A DNA stretch of 64,000 nucleotides from Flavobacteriales bacterium (GCA_025210295.1 JAOASC010000018.1:1-64000); one strand, 5' to 3'. Shown: positions 42,447 through 52,122, counted from the first letter of the stretch. Made by a program: numbers and translations. Notes: a model not told the origin generated them from the sequence alone.

Positions 42447-43305
42447 ATAAGCCAACGATTACTTTATAAACGGTATTGATACGATCAAAGTGCTTGGGAG
42501 TTTTTGCCTTAATTAAAAGAAGTAAGCTAATAAATATGAGTAAGATTGAGGTATAAAAAAAATAAATCACTTTTGTATTGATAATTGATGGGAGGTTAAA
42601 ACTTATGAGTAGCAATGTAGTTAACATTAAAAATAAGATAATATATTTTGTTTTTCTTATTCCTAAAACAATAGGAAGTGACTGTTCCCCAACAATTAAA
42701 TCACCTTTTAAGGAAACCATTTTCTTAACAATTTCTCGAGTTAGTGTTATCGCAAATATAAATCCACTGTAAAGAAAAAAAGTACTGTTAATGTTGGGGT
42801 AAACAATGCTGAGGCTAATAAACGGTAAAATAGTTAATATAGCAGCTGTAATTTCAGCAAGTAATGTTATTTTTCTCAAACGGTGGGAGTAATACCACAA
42901 CAAAAAAGAAAAAAAGAAATTGAATAGCAAAACGCGCCACCCCAAAAAAAAGCTAAACAGTAGTCCTAAAAAAACAAAGAGTACATAGGTGTTAATGCAG
43001 GTTCTTTTACTGATAATCCTTCCAAAAATAGTTTCATTAGGACGGTTAATGATATCCTTTTCAAAATCATAAAAAGCGTTAATAAGATAACCAGCTTGTA
43101 TAAAGAAAGAGATTGCAAAAATTTCTAAATAAATTCTACCGTCATTAATGATTTCTTTCCAACCAATTGGAGTATTAATATTTAACAAGAAAATAGACGA
43201 TAACAACAACGCGATACCAACCAATAAAACGTTATACCACCTTACAAGTGATAATAAGGCTATAAGCTTAATAATGGTAGTAGATTTTTGATTGGGAGCG
43301 GTCAT
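42421..43305 (-). CDS. UbiA family prenyltransferase
   Basis: A 294-aa membrane protein with about eight helices. The two aspartate motifs are seen as NAFYDFEKDIINRPNE (first, about 95-110) and LKGDLIVGEQSLPIVLG (second). Nearest by context are geranylgeranylglycerol-phosphate geranylgeranyltransferases or menaquinone-type enzymes; this cannot be decided. It starts 12 bases after the GHMP kinase gene, linking prenyl transfer to mevalonate metabolism. Confidence 0.8.
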   Translation of the reverse strand: MTAPNQKSTTIIKLIALLSLVRWYNVLLVGIALLLSSIFLLNINTPIGWKEIINDGRIYLEIFAISFFIQAGYLINAFYDFEKDIINRPNETIFGRIISKRTCINTYVLFVFLGLLFSFFLGWRVLLFNFFFSFLLWYYSHRLRKITLLAEITAAILTILPFISLSIVYPNINSTFFLYSGFIFAITLTREIVKKMVSLKGDLIVGEQSLPIVLGIRKTKYIILFLMLTTLLLISFNLPSIINTKVIYFFYTSILLIFISLLLLIKAKTPKHFDRINTVYKVIVGLSIFSICLI

Positions 43306-43317
43306 AAGCGCACAAAT

Positions 43318-44265
43318 TTAAAATTTGTGTATCACAGCTAAATCGTATGCAGCTAGTTTTGTTTTGGCTTTATCTATATCTTCAGTAAAACCTAAGATAA
43401 AACCGCCACCTCCCGATCCACAAAGTTTAAGGTAGTAGGCATTACTATCAATTCCTTCTTGCCATAATTTATGGTAAAGGTTAGGAATCATTGGTTTAAA
43501 ATGTTCTAATGCAAGCTTAGATAAATTCTTAACGTTGGCTAAAAGAGATTTTCCGTCCTCTTGCAAAAAAGCATTGATACTTGCATCATTATACTTTTTA
43601 AATTGATTACGAATCATGTTTCTAAACCCTTCTTCTTTTAAACGGTCTAAAAAATGTTCTACTAAAGGTTGCGTTTTTCCAACCTCACCAGTGTTAAGTA
43701 AAAAAATAGCTCCTTTGTTTTCCCTTTCTTTAGGTAAACCTACGGTATTTAATTCTGATTTGGACTTGATTAAAATAGGTAAGTTTAAATAACAAATTAA
43801 AGGGTCTAGTCCAGAACTTTTTCCATGAAAATAACTTTCTAATGCTCCAAAAATAGTTTTCAAAGTTAAAATATCTTCATTGGTTTTTCCCTCAATTTTG
43901 TCAACAGCATATTTATCATAAATCGCCGCGACAATTGCTCCTGAACTTCCCACTCCATATCCCTGAGGAATAGATGAGTTAAAAGCCATTTTTTGTTCTA
44001 GATCAGCCTTAAAAGCTGCCAAATCAAGTTGACATGGCAACTTGCCAGTTGAAGCTAGTTTTGCTAAGTGTAAGTAAAATTTGCGTAGTTCACCATTAGA
44101 ATCTTTAAATTCTAAATTGTCGGAATCTTCAAAAACAAATGATCCTTGATAGTTGTTATAAGGGATCGACAACCCCATAGAATCTTCGATAATTCCATAT
44201 TCTCCGAAAAGTAAAATCTTTCCGTAAAAAAGAGAATCTTTTAATGAATTCTTTAACTTACTCAT
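43318..44265 (-). CDS. GHMP kinase, mevalonate kinase-like
   Basis: The ATG at 44265 gives 315 aa. The GHMP pattern is seen in LLFGEYGIIEDSMGLSIPY near the N-terminus, the ATP loop PQGYGVGSSGAIVAA and the C-terminal LCGSGGGGFILGF. This set fits mevalonate kinase or a related isoprenoid kinase; phosphomevalonate kinase cannot be excluded. First gene of an operon with the UbiA enzyme. Confidence 0.8.
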   Translation of the reverse strand: MSKLKNSLKDSLFYGKILLFGEYGIIEDSMGLSIPYNNYQGSFVFEDSDNLEFKDSNGELRKFYLHLAKLASTGKLPCQLDLAAFKADLEQKMAFNSSIPQGYGVGSSGAIVAAIYDKYAVDKIEGKTNEDILTLKTIFGALESYFHGKSSGLDPLICYLNLPILIKSKSELNTVGLPKERENKGAIFLLNTGEVGKTQPLVEHFLDRLKEEGFRNMIRNQFKKYNDASINAFLQEDGKSLLANVKNLSKLALEHFKPMIPNLYHKLWQEGIDSNAYYLKLCGSGGGGFILGFTEDIDKAKTKLAAYDLAVIHKF

Positions 44266-44291
44266 CTGTTTTTGTGCCAATTAAAGTTTTC

Positions 44292-44299
44292 CAAATATA
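44292..44299 (-). promoter_or_regulatory. Candidate -7 box of the GHMP kinase-UbiA operon
   Basis: TATATTTG on the minus strand, 26 bases upstream of the ATG at 44265. The TTG element is not clear. Confidence 0.45.
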
Positions 44300-44403
44300 C
44301 TGTAAAAAAATGATTCTTTATAATTCCTATTATTTTTAATCCCTAATCAAATGTTAATTTCTTATAAATAACGAATAAAAAATATTTAGTAATTTCGGAT
44401 GCA

Positions 44404-45543
44404 ATGATCAACGAGCAACATCAGTTTTATATTCTTTCAGAACTTTTTATCTCATTAATAGGAGGGATTCTACTGTTGGCTATTTGGTCAGTTGTTCAAC
44501 GGAATTTTAAGAATAAATTAGTCAATGAAATCAAAGTTAAACGGGTAGATAAAGGCTTGGTATACTTGAGTTTATCATTGTTTGTGTGGAGTTGTTCAAG
44601 TCTGGTTACACTTTTTAATTTGTCTGAGTTAAGTGATGGAGGTATTGTTTTAATTAGTCAAAATATATTTTCGATTTTAAACAGTTTGTTTTTGGTGCTA
44701 GCTCTTTATTATTTAGATAATTCACCAGCGTTTTTATATAATAATAAGCAAAATACTAATTTATTAATTCTCTTTTTTATCTTACTTTCTCTCATTTCTT
44801 TAGGTTTATCTGTTGGAATGAATGATCGTTTAGGGACAAATGGCGTTAAGTATAGTGTAATTCCAGATATTATTTTATCAGGAGTATTATCATGGTTTTT
44901 AGGTTTTTCATTATTTAGAACATTTGTAAATCGCAAGATGAAATTGGTAGCAATGATTACTGTTGTTGTTATCTTGTTGTTATTTGTTTCTCAGTTACCA
45001 TCAGTTTTTTATGTAGAAGCTTTTGGCTTTACTAGCGATTTAATGAAAATAATAGCTAAAACTGGATTAATATCTATTTTTTTAGTTTTGGGAACAAGTT
45101 GGGGACTAGCATTGGCGCAACTGCCTAATGCGCAACAAATGAAAATATATTTTACTGATTGGAACCAAATAGTATTGTCTATTCCGTCAAAGGGTATAGA
45201 TAATAAAAAGGTAGAATTTGGAAGTAAAACAACACAATTTAATAATTTTCTCAAGTTTGCTATTCGTAGAAAGTTCGCATCTGAAAAAGAAATGTGTATT
45301 GAAGTAGTTAGTGGTGGTGAAATTTCTAGCCAAACATATTTGTCTCGCATAGTTGAAAATATCAATCAAATTTTAAAACTAGAGGGTGAGAATAAGTTAA
45401 ATCGCAACGACCTTTTTACTTTCATTGGACAAGGGCAATACCGCCTTCGATTTTTACCCAATTCTATCGAAATAGATTCTGCATTATTGACTGAATTTGT
45501 TCATAATGCCAAGAATTCTAATTATCAAGCCTTTTTAAATTAG
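44404..45543 (+). CDS. Seven-TM membrane protein with cytoplasmic C-terminal domain, unknown
   Basis: A 379-aa protein. Hydrophobic helices at about 10-30, 47-67, 80-105, 118-138, 150-170, 180-203 and 215-238 suggest a seven-TM sensor-like part. The last 125 residues are soluble, with no kinase, cyclase or DNA-binding motif that I can see (KTTQFNNFLKFAIRRKFASE). It is a single gene between the divergent GHMP kinase and a peptide transporter. It could be a receptor with an unrecognised output domain. Confidence 0.55.
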   Translation: MINEQHQFYILSELFISLIGGILLLAIWSVVQRNFKNKLVNEIKVKRVDKGLVYLSLSLFVWSCSSLVTLFNLSELSDGGIVLISQNIFSILNSLFLVLALYYLDNSPAFLYNNKQNTNLLILFFILLSLISLGLSVGMNDRLGTNGVKYSVIPDIILSGVLSWFLGFSLFRTFVNRKMKLVAMITVVVILLLFVSQLPSVFYVEAFGFTSDLMKIIAKTGLISIFLVLGTSWGLALAQLPNAQQMKIYFTDWNQIVLSIPSKGIDNKKVEFGSKTTQFNNFLKFAIRRKFASEKEMCIEVVSGGEISSQTYLSRIVENINQILKLEGENKLNRNDLFTFIGQGQYRLRFLPNSIEIDSALLTEFVHNAKNSNYQAFLN

Positions 45544-45687
45544 AGTGTTATCTATTTGTTGTTGAGTGGTTTATGTAAAATACAAAAAATTACAATTCCA
45601 TAAATATTATTATTTTTTATCACATCCTTTTTTTTTAGGGGCCTTAGTTTGCTACTTGCATTCGATGATTAATTTAAATCGAATGTT

Positions 45688-47238
45688 ATGAGCAATATAC
45701 AAAGTAAACAACAAGTACTTTGGGGACATCCTAAAGGATTATTTTTTCTGTTTTTTGCAGAATTATGGGAGCGCTTTTCTTTTTATGGAATGCGAGCATT
45801 ATTAATATTATATATGACAGAACACTTGTTGTATAGTGATGAATTCTCTTTTGGTGTTTTTGCTGCTTATGGCTCATTAGTGTATGTAACTCCGTTGATA
45901 GGCGGAGCATTGGCAGATAAACTATTAGGCTATAAAAAAGCGATAATTTTAGGAGGTGTTTTAATGGCTGTTGGGCATTTTGTGCTGGCAGTAGAGCATC
46001 CCATAGCTTTTTATTTGGCGTTAGCCTTGTTGATTATTGGAAATGGATTTTTTAAGCCTAATATTTCTTCTTTTGTAGGGGCATTATATGCGCACGGTGA
46101 TCATAGAAGAGATGCAGGATTTATGATTTTTTATATGGGAGTTAATATTGGAGGTTGGATAGCTCCATTATTATGTGGATGGCTTGGTGTGACCTATGGA
46201 TGGCATTATGGTTTTGGATTGGCAGGTATAGGAATGTTGATAGGGTTATTGGTCTTTCATCAAGCAGTAAAAAAAGGAGTCTTTTTAGGAAAAGGAAATG
46301 TGGTTAATCATGAATTGTATAATAGAGAGTTTGGGTTTATAAAAACAGGTAGCTGGGTTACAATAGGAGCCTTATTAATCGTCCCAATAATAGCTTTATT
46401 GATTCGATTTAATGAATATGAACATTATTTGGTGGGAGTTGTTTCCGTAGGAATATTAATTGTTTTGATAACTATTTACTTAAAATCCACCCAAAGAGAA
46501 AGGGGACAACTATTAGTGATTATATATTTTACAGCATTAGCATGTTTGTTTTTTACAGCTTTTGAACAAGCTGGGTCCTCGCTTACATTGTTTGCGCAGC
46601 GCAATGTTAAGTTAGTATTTATCAATGCCTCTCAATCTAATAGTTTAAATTCTGCTTATATTGTATTACTAGCATTACCCTTTTCATGGTTATGGACCTA
46701 TTTATCAAAAATCAATCGAAACCCTAACTCTCCTTTGAAAATGGGATTAGGTATGTTGCTGGTAGGATCTGGGTTTCTTATTTTTGGCTATTCAGCACAG
46801 TTTGCAGATAGTGAAGCACAAGTTCCAATGCTGTTTTTAGTTGGTGGAATATTAATTTATACACTAGGAGAATTATTACTATCACCAGTTGGGCTTTCAA
46901 AAGTAACAGAACTAGCTCCTAAGAAATATTTATCTTTTTTAATGGGAGTTTGGTTTTTAGCTTCCTTTTATGGACATTTCATAGCTGGAAAGATAGCAAA
47001 ATTAACTACGGTTAAAGAAAGTGGAAGAAACTTATTTGATGACGGGGTCTTTCAATATATAACTCCTTTTATAACAAGTTTTGATTATAACGAATTACAG
47101 GGAAAGGGAGAAGAGTTTTTACAGCTTTATTCATACGTATCTGTATTTTCTGGTATAGGGGTAATAACTCTTTTGGTGGGTGGAATAGCTATTTTTTTAG
47201 CTCCTCTCATTCAACGGTTAATGGCAGGGGTTAAATAG
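45688..47238 (+). CDS. Proton-coupled peptide transporter (POT/PTR family)
   Basis: A 516-aa protein with 12-14 helices. PTR family motifs: ELWERFSFYGMRALLILYM at residues about 26-44, then ADKLLGYKKAIILGG and NGFFKPNISSFVGALY. It imports di- and tripeptides together with protons (DtpT-like). A monocistronic unit. Confidence 0.92.
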   Translation: MSNIQSKQQVLWGHPKGLFFLFFAELWERFSFYGMRALLILYMTEHLLYSDEFSFGVFAAYGSLVYVTPLIGGALADKLLGYKKAIILGGVLMAVGHFVLAVEHPIAFYLALALLIIGNGFFKPNISSFVGALYAHGDHRRDAGFMIFYMGVNIGGWIAPLLCGWLGVTYGWHYGFGLAGIGMLIGLLVFHQAVKKGVFLGKGNVVNHELYNREFGFIKTGSWVTIGALLIVPIIALLIRFNEYEHYLVGVVSVGILIVLITIYLKSTQRERGQLLVIIYFTALACLFFTAFEQAGSSLTLFAQRNVKLVFINASQSNSLNSAYIVLLALPFSWLWTYLSKINRNPNSPLKMGLGMLLVGSGFLIFGYSAQFADSEAQVPMLFLVGGILIYTLGELLLSPVGLSKVTELAPKKYLSFLMGVWFLASFYGHFIAGKIAKLTTVKESGRNLFDDGVFQYITPFITSFDYNELQGKGEEFLQLYSYVSVFSGIGVITLLVGGIAIFLAPLIQRLMAGVK

Positions 47239-47260
47239 TTAGTGTATTGTGCTAATTTTT

Positions 47261-47268
47261 TATTTTTG
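47261..47268 (+). promoter_or_regulatory. Candidate -7 box of ychJ
   Basis: TATTTTTG, 5 bases before the ATG at 47274. If used, the transcript would be leaderless or nearly so. No good TTG at the usual distance. Confidence 0.35.
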
Positions 47269-47273
47269 TAGCC

Positions 47274-47675
47274 ATGTCTATAGAAATAAAAAAGAATTGT
47301 CCATGTGGTTTGCCTAGTTCTTACTATGATTGTTGTGCTAAAATACATGAGTCGATAGTCAATGCTGAAACTGCTGAACAATTAATGCGCTCAAGATATA
47401 CGGCTTTTACCCAAGCAGATGGTGACTATTTAATGAAAAGTCACCATCGTTCAACTCGGCCATTATCTGAAAAGAAAGCAATTGTAAAATGGGCTAAATC
47501 TGTTGAGTGGATTAAGTTAGAGGTCTTAAATACTACTCAAGGATTACAACATGATAACCGTGGTACAGTTGAGTTCAAAGCTTATTTTAAAGATAAAAGA
47601 GGGATTCAATATATACATGAACATTCTCAATTCATCAAAGAAAAAGGTGTTTGGTACTATATTGATGTTGTTTAA
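47274..47675 (+). CDS. ychJ: YchJ family SEC-C motif protein
   Basis: A 133-aa UPF0225 protein with a zinc-type Cys set near the N-terminus (CPCGLPSSYYDCC), MRSRYTAFTQADGDYLMKSH and the central beta part of the NTF2-like fold. Function unknown; possibly a zinc-binding RNA or stress protein. Its TAA shares bases with the stop of the converging lipoprotein gene (TTAA). Confidence 0.88.
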   Translation: MSIEIKKNCPCGLPSSYYDCCAKIHESIVNAETAEQLMRSRYTAFTQADGDYLMKSHHRSTRPLSEKKAIVKWAKSVEWIKLEVLNTTQGLQHDNRGTVEFKAYFKDKRGIQYIHEHSQFIKEKGVWYYIDVV

Positions 47676-49345
47676 TTTTGAGCTTTAATTGTTTCAAAAA
47701 TAAAATTAATAACTTCAGTAAGTTCTTGAGGTATAACACCATTAACATTAAACACTTCCTGCTTTAAAGATCCATTATTCCAATATGAAACAATGGCATT
47801 TTGCTCATCATTAGCAATTATCTCTTTTAATGAATTTTGATAAACTAGTCGACGGAATTGTTCTTGATTAATTTTGTGAAATATTTTTACTTTAGTATCG
47901 ATACTAATAGTACCTGAAGATTGATTTAATAATGTTTGACTTTCCTTACTACTTGAAAATTTGTAGTGGCCATCACCATATAACGTTAATTGATAATCTT
48001 CTGAATCTGGATCACCAGGAGTTAGTTGTAATTCAAGTATGACATCGGAAGGTTTATAATCATATTCTAATAAATGGAATATGTAATTGATAATCTCCAT
48101 AGTTCCGGGTGTCATGGAGTGGCCATGCCCAGACATTTCTTTTTTTAGCGTTCCATTATTCCAAAGAGAAATACTAGTAGAGGGCCCGTCGTGAATAATT
48201 TGTGTTTTTTGTTTTTTAGGGAAGTCCGTCAATTCCTCTTCGTTAAAAATCCCAGCTTTTTTAGCCTTTTCAAATATTTCGTTAAGCTCTTCTTTGCTTA
48301 GTCTTTTTTTATTTCCTGGACCATAAATAGTGGTGATACAAGTACCATCACCTAAGATTGATAAATTTTGATGCATCGAATTGGGGCCTCCTTTAGTTCT
48401 TGTTATTTTGATGATTACATCAGAGTCAGTATAGTTTATTTCTTCAAACAAAGAAGATGGAGCAGGGGCATGGAAACCATTTCTTGTTTTTCCAGTTTTT
48501 GTAAGGATTAAATCTACCAAATTTTGAACTGATTCAGGCATAGGGTTACCATACCCAAATTCACCTTGTTTTAGATAGCCATCAGACCATATTGCGACAT
48601 TGGTTTGTTGTCCATCATGAACAAAGGATAACGGTTGATTGTTAGCGGTAATATCTTTAAAATGAATAGCTTCTGCTTTTTTTAGAATTTCGTGTACACT
48701 CGTTTGAGGGATGGAACCTATTTCGCTGTTATAAGTGTAGGTTCCATTTCCTAAAATCGAAAGTTCGTAGTCATCACTTCCTGGTCCTCCTGGTGTTAAT
48801 TGAACTTTTATTACTAAATCTGTGTCTTTATAATCGGTTGTATGCATAATTTTTAAATCGTCGTTTGATTTGTTAGTGGTTAAACTCCCATGTTTTACAA
48901 GGTATTTTGTAAAATTGGGATTGAAATGAGTTAAATGATAGTTTCGATAAACATCAGATAATTCGACGGAACTTCCGTCTTTAAAAGTGAACGTTAAATT
49001 CGATATTGGTTCTCCTTGATTGAACTTGTTGTTGGGTTTGTTTTTGACTGTTTTTTCGATGAGTTTTTGGTCTTTTTCTTGAATCGCTTTAAGGTATTCA
49101 TATAATTTTACTGTATGATTAATTTCACTTGTTGTCAAAAAAGTATGGACAGTTTCTTTATGTTTTTCATTGCATTCTAGGCGAAAGGTCCTTACTTCTT
49201 CATAAGGTCCCAAACTTGGGTTAGTATGTTCTAGTCTGATCGTTTGAATAGCTATGGGGGCTACTATTTCATTTTGAGCTGTAGAACTGCATGCCAATAC
49301 CGGAAAACAAGCTACTATGGATATCGTTTTAATCAATTGATTCAT
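47672..49345 (-). CDS. Lipoprotein with three DUF6438-like repeats
   Basis: The ATG at 49345 gives 557 aa with signal peptide and lipobox (VLACSS, Cys19); 26 extra upstream codons are less likely. An N-terminal domain (about 30-160) matches the small protein encoded at 49365-49793. Three repeats of 110-125 aa follow (about 177-285, 309-425 and 434-557), each with a DxxIKxQLTPGGPxSxDYxL-like strand, IxxLGxGxY and a WxxGxLKxE strand. They resemble DUF6438-type domains of unknown function. The number of repeats suggests expansion by internal duplication. Confidence 0.6.
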   Translation of the reverse strand: MNQLIKTISIVACFPVLACSSTAQNEIVAPIAIQTIRLEHTNPSLGPYEEVRTFRLECNEKHKETVHTFLTTSEINHTVKLYEYLKAIQEKDQKLIEKTVKNKPNNKFNQGEPISNLTFTFKDGSSVELSDVYRNYHLTHFNPNFTKYLVKHGSLTTNKSNDDLKIMHTTDYKDTDLVIKVQLTPGGPGSDDYELSILGNGTYTYNSEIGSIPQTSVHEILKKAEAIHFKDITANNQPLSFVHDGQQTNVAIWSDGYLKQGEFGYGNPMPESVQNLVDLILTKTGKTRNGFHAPAPSSLFEEINYTDSDVIIKITRTKGGPNSMHQNLSILGDGTCITTIYGPGNKKRLSKEELNEIFEKAKKAGIFNEEELTDFPKKQKTQIIHDGPSTSISLWNNGTLKKEMSGHGHSMTPGTMEIINYIFHLLEYDYKPSDVILELQLTPGDPDSEDYQLTLYGDGHYKFSSSKESQTLLNQSSGTISIDTKVKIFHKINQEQFRRLVYQNSLKEIIANDEQNAIVSYWNNGSLKQEVFNVNGVIPQELTEVINFIFETIKAQN

Positions 49346-49364
49346 AAATAAGGAAAGGTTAATG

Positions 49365-49793
49365 CTATAATCGCGCTTCACCAAACATAGTGTTATCTTC
49401 TTTGGTAATAGAACCATTGGCAACCATATATTGGGTAAACTCAGGATAAAAATTAGTTAAAGAATAACGTCTATACACATCACTAATTTTAATTGTTTTT
49501 CCTGTTTCAAAATGAAAGATTAGGTTAGAAATTTGTTCTCCTTGGTTTAAAGCATTTTTGGGAGCGTTTTCTTCTACTTTATTAACAGGTTCATGATTTT
49601 CTTCAAGTTGGTTATTTAAGTAATCAGCCAAACTACAAGTGTTGTTGATTATAGCATTGCTTATAAAAGTACTGATTTCTTTTTCTGTCGAAGAATTAGC
49701 GGTAAGTGTTACGGTTGTGATAACTTCGTGGGGACCCAAAGAAGGGTTGGTGTGCTGTAATTGAATTGTTTTTATTTTCATTATTTTATTCAT
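49365..49793 (-). CDS. Paralogue of the lipoprotein's N-terminal domain, no signal peptide
   Basis: The ATG at 49793 gives 142 aa; an ATG at 49781 is nearly as good. The product matches residues 30-160 of the lipoprotein at 47672-49345 (TIQLQHTNPSLGPHE, NQGEQISNLIFHFETG, SDVYRRYSLTNFYPEF) but lacks the signal peptide and the repeats. It lies 19 bases upstream of that gene's start on the same strand. A longer frame reaches 49949 and its extra part is hydrophobic but not a credible signal. It may be a cytoplasmic partner or a duplicated fragment. Confidence 0.5.
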   Translation of the reverse strand: MNKIMKIKTIQLQHTNPSLGPHEVITTVTLTANSSTEKEISTFISNAIINNTCSLADYLNNQLEENHEPVNKVEENAPKNALNQGEQISNLIFHFETGKTIKISDVYRRYSLTNFYPEFTQYMVANGSITKEDNTMFGEARL

Positions 49794-49905
49794 TGTTATG
49801 TTAATCAATACAATTGTATGATTAAAAGGTTCATTTTTTCTACAAAGAATTGTATAGATACGAAAAAACAATAAAATGATAAAGAAGAAATAAGAGAACT
49901 TAAGC

Positions 49906-50712
49906 TTAAAGTTTTTCTCCGCAATATCTACAGTGAATAGCGTCGACATCGTGTCCGTCCATAGAACAACTTTTACAAGCTTGAGTGCTTATGTTTTTAT
50001 CATCATTTTTCACGATTTCTGCACTAACAATACCTGTAGGAACAGCAATAACTGCATATCCGATAATCATGATGATAGAAGCGATAAATTGCCCCAATAC
50101 TGTTTGTGGAGCAATATCTCCATATCCTACAGTAGTAAGCGTTACAATAGCCCAATATATACTTCTTGGGATACTAGTAAAGTCACTATTAGGTGTTGTT
50201 CCTTCTATAAGGTACATTACCGTTCCTAGGATAAAAGTTAAGCTAAGTACAGCAAATAAGAAAACAATTATTCGGGCTTGACTAGCCTTTAAGGCTTTTA
50301 CTAATGTATTAGCTTCTCCAATAAAGTGAGCAAGTTTAAGTATTCTAAAAACCCGCAGCAAGCGTAAAGAACGAATGACAATTAAAGAACGTGAACCAAC
50401 AATAAATAAACTCAAGAAAGTAGGTAGTATTGAGAGTAAATCTACCAACCCATAAAAACTAAGGATATATTTAAAAGGTTTTTGAATAGAAATAATTCTT
50501 AAAACGTATTCAATTGAAAAAAGAATGGTAAATCCCCATTCTAAAATCTCTAATTCAGTTCCGTAAATAGCTTTAATACTATTGACGCTTTCCAGCATTA
50601 CTACGGCAATACTAATTAGAATAGCCCATAACAAGGTAATGTCAAATACTCTACCAGCGGGAGTATCAGCTTCATAAACGATTTCGTGTATTTTATCTTG
50701 CCATGGTTTCAT
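49906..50712 (-). CDS. Voltage-gated-type potassium channel with zinc-ribbon tail
   Basis: A 268-aa channel with helices S1-S6. S4 carries Arg residues (RSLIVIRSLRLLRVFRILK, 108-126). The selectivity filter is TVGYGD at 194-199. After S6 a short tail holds two CxxC pairs (246-249 and 261-264), a zinc-ribbon-like end that is not part of the canonical channel. It conducts K+ across the inner membrane. It lies 42 bases downstream of the hisS stop on the same strand. Confidence 0.85.
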   Translation of the reverse strand: MKPWQDKIHEIVYEADTPAGRVFDITLLWAILISIAVVMLESVNSIKAIYGTELEILEWGFTILFSIEYVLRIISIQKPFKYILSFYGLVDLLSILPTFLSLFIVGSRSLIVIRSLRLLRVFRILKLAHFIGEANTLVKALKASQARIIVFLFAVLSLTFILGTVMYLIEGTTPNSDFTSIPRSIYWAIVTLTTVGYGDIAPQTVLGQFIASIIMIIGYAVIAVPTGIVSAEIVKNDDKNISTQACKSCSMDGHDVDAIHCRYCGEKL

Positions 50713-50754
50713 GTCTATGTAATCCTTTTAAAAAGTGCTACAATTTACAAAGTC

Positions 50755-52122
50755 TTATTTTAATAATAGAGGCAATTTCTCTAAATTAAGCTCTTCTTGC
50801 TCACCAGTTTCCATGTTTTTAATTTTAAAAGAACCGCTTTCCAATTCATTATCACCTATAAAAGCAACATAAGGAATTCCTTTAGCATTAGCGTATTTCA
50901 TTTGCTTCTTTAAGTTGGCGTTTTCAGGGTAATATTCAGCATGAATATTTTGTGCTCTTACAGTTTTTAAAATTTTCAACATTGAAGGAACGTTAGCTCC
51001 AAAGTTTGCAAATAAAACCTGAGTTGTTGAAGATTTAAATGAAGGAAAGAGGTTTAGTTCTTCCATCACATCATAAATTCTATCAGCTCCAAAAGAAATA
51101 CCTACACCAGAGATGTCTTTTAAACCAAAAATACTTGTTAAATCATCATATCTTCCACCACCACAAATACTTCCCATGTTAACATTATTCGCTTTTACTT
51201 CGAAAATGGCACCAGTATAATAGTTTAACCCACGAGCTAAGGTTACATCAAATTCTAATTTTGCAGTTGATAAACCTATAGCTTTTACAGTGTCAAATAC
51301 TTCTTTTAGTTCTTCCAAACCTTTTAATCCAATTTCAGAGTCCGTTAAAAGGGTTTTCATTTCTGATAAGATAAGCCCGATATCACCTTTTAATTGGAAT
51401 AAAGGTTTTATTTTTTCTATAGCTTGTTCACTAATCCCTTTATTGATTAATTCATTAACAACTCCCTCTTCACCAATTTTATCTAATTTATCAATGGCAA
51501 CAGTAATATCGATAATTCGGTCTGCTTCACCAGTAATTTCGGCAATACCAGTTAGAATTTTACGATTATTCACTTTTATTGTAAAATCAGGTAAACCAAG
51601 TTTAGTCAGTACCTCATCGAAAAGTTGAACTAACTCAACCTCATGTATCAAAGATTTACTTCCAATGATATCAGCATCACATTGGTAGAATTCTCTATAT
51701 CTACCTCTTTGTGGTCGGTCAGCTCTCCATACGGGTTGTATTTGAAAGCGTTTAAAAGGAAAAGCAATATCATTTCTGTGTTGCACAACATACCTGGCGA
51801 ATGGAACAGTTAAATCATATCGTAAAGCTTCAGCACATAAGGTGTGTTCTATTTTACCTTGAGATGGATTTTCTTCATTAGAAACATTGTTTAAGGCTTT
51901 CTTTAATTTATCTCCACGATTTAGAATTTTAAAAATCAAGTTATCCCCTTCTTCCCCGTATTTACCTGTCAACGTTTCTAGTTTCTCCATTGAAGGCGTC
52001 TCAATAGGTAAAAAACCAAAGTTGATAAACGATTTTTTGATGGTATCGAAAATATAGTTACGTTTTAAAATTTCGGTAGGAGAGAAGTCTCTTGTTCCCT
52101 TAGGTATAGATGGTTTGGCCAT
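50755..52122 (-). CDS. hisS: Histidyl-tRNA synthetase
   Basis: A 455-aa class II synthetase. Motif 2 region FKRFQIQPVWRADRPQRGRY, the HisA signatures RGLNYYTGAIFE and GSICGGGRYDDL, and the anticodon-binding C-terminal part are present. It charges tRNA-His. Length is typical for the bacterial family. Confidence 0.96.
   Translation of the reverse strand: MAKPSIPKGTRDFSPTEILKRNYIFDTIKKSFINFGFLPIETPSMEKLETLTGKYGEEGDNLIFKILNRGDKLKKALNNVSNEENPSQGKIEHTLCAEALRYDLTVPFARYVVQHRNDIAFPFKRFQIQPVWRADRPQRGRYREFYQCDADIIGSKSLIHEVELVQLFDEVLTKLGLPDFTIKVNNRKILTGIAEITGEADRIIDITVAIDKLDKIGEEGVVNELINKGISEQAIEKIKPLFQLKGDIGLILSEMKTLLTDSEIGLKGLEELKEVFDTVKAIGLSTAKLEFDVTLARGLNYYTGAIFEVKANNVNMGSICGGGRYDDLTSIFGLKDISGVGISFGADRIYDVMEELNLFPSFKSSTTQVLFANFGANVPSMLKILKTVRAQNIHAEYYPENANLKKQMKYANAKGIPYVAFIGDNELESGSFKIKNMETGEQEELNLEKLPLLLK

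Noticed and set aside
49933-50281. Two plus-strand ORFs opposite the potassium channel
   Set aside because: The minus-strand frame has a complete selectivity filter and S4 segment, so these are shadows.
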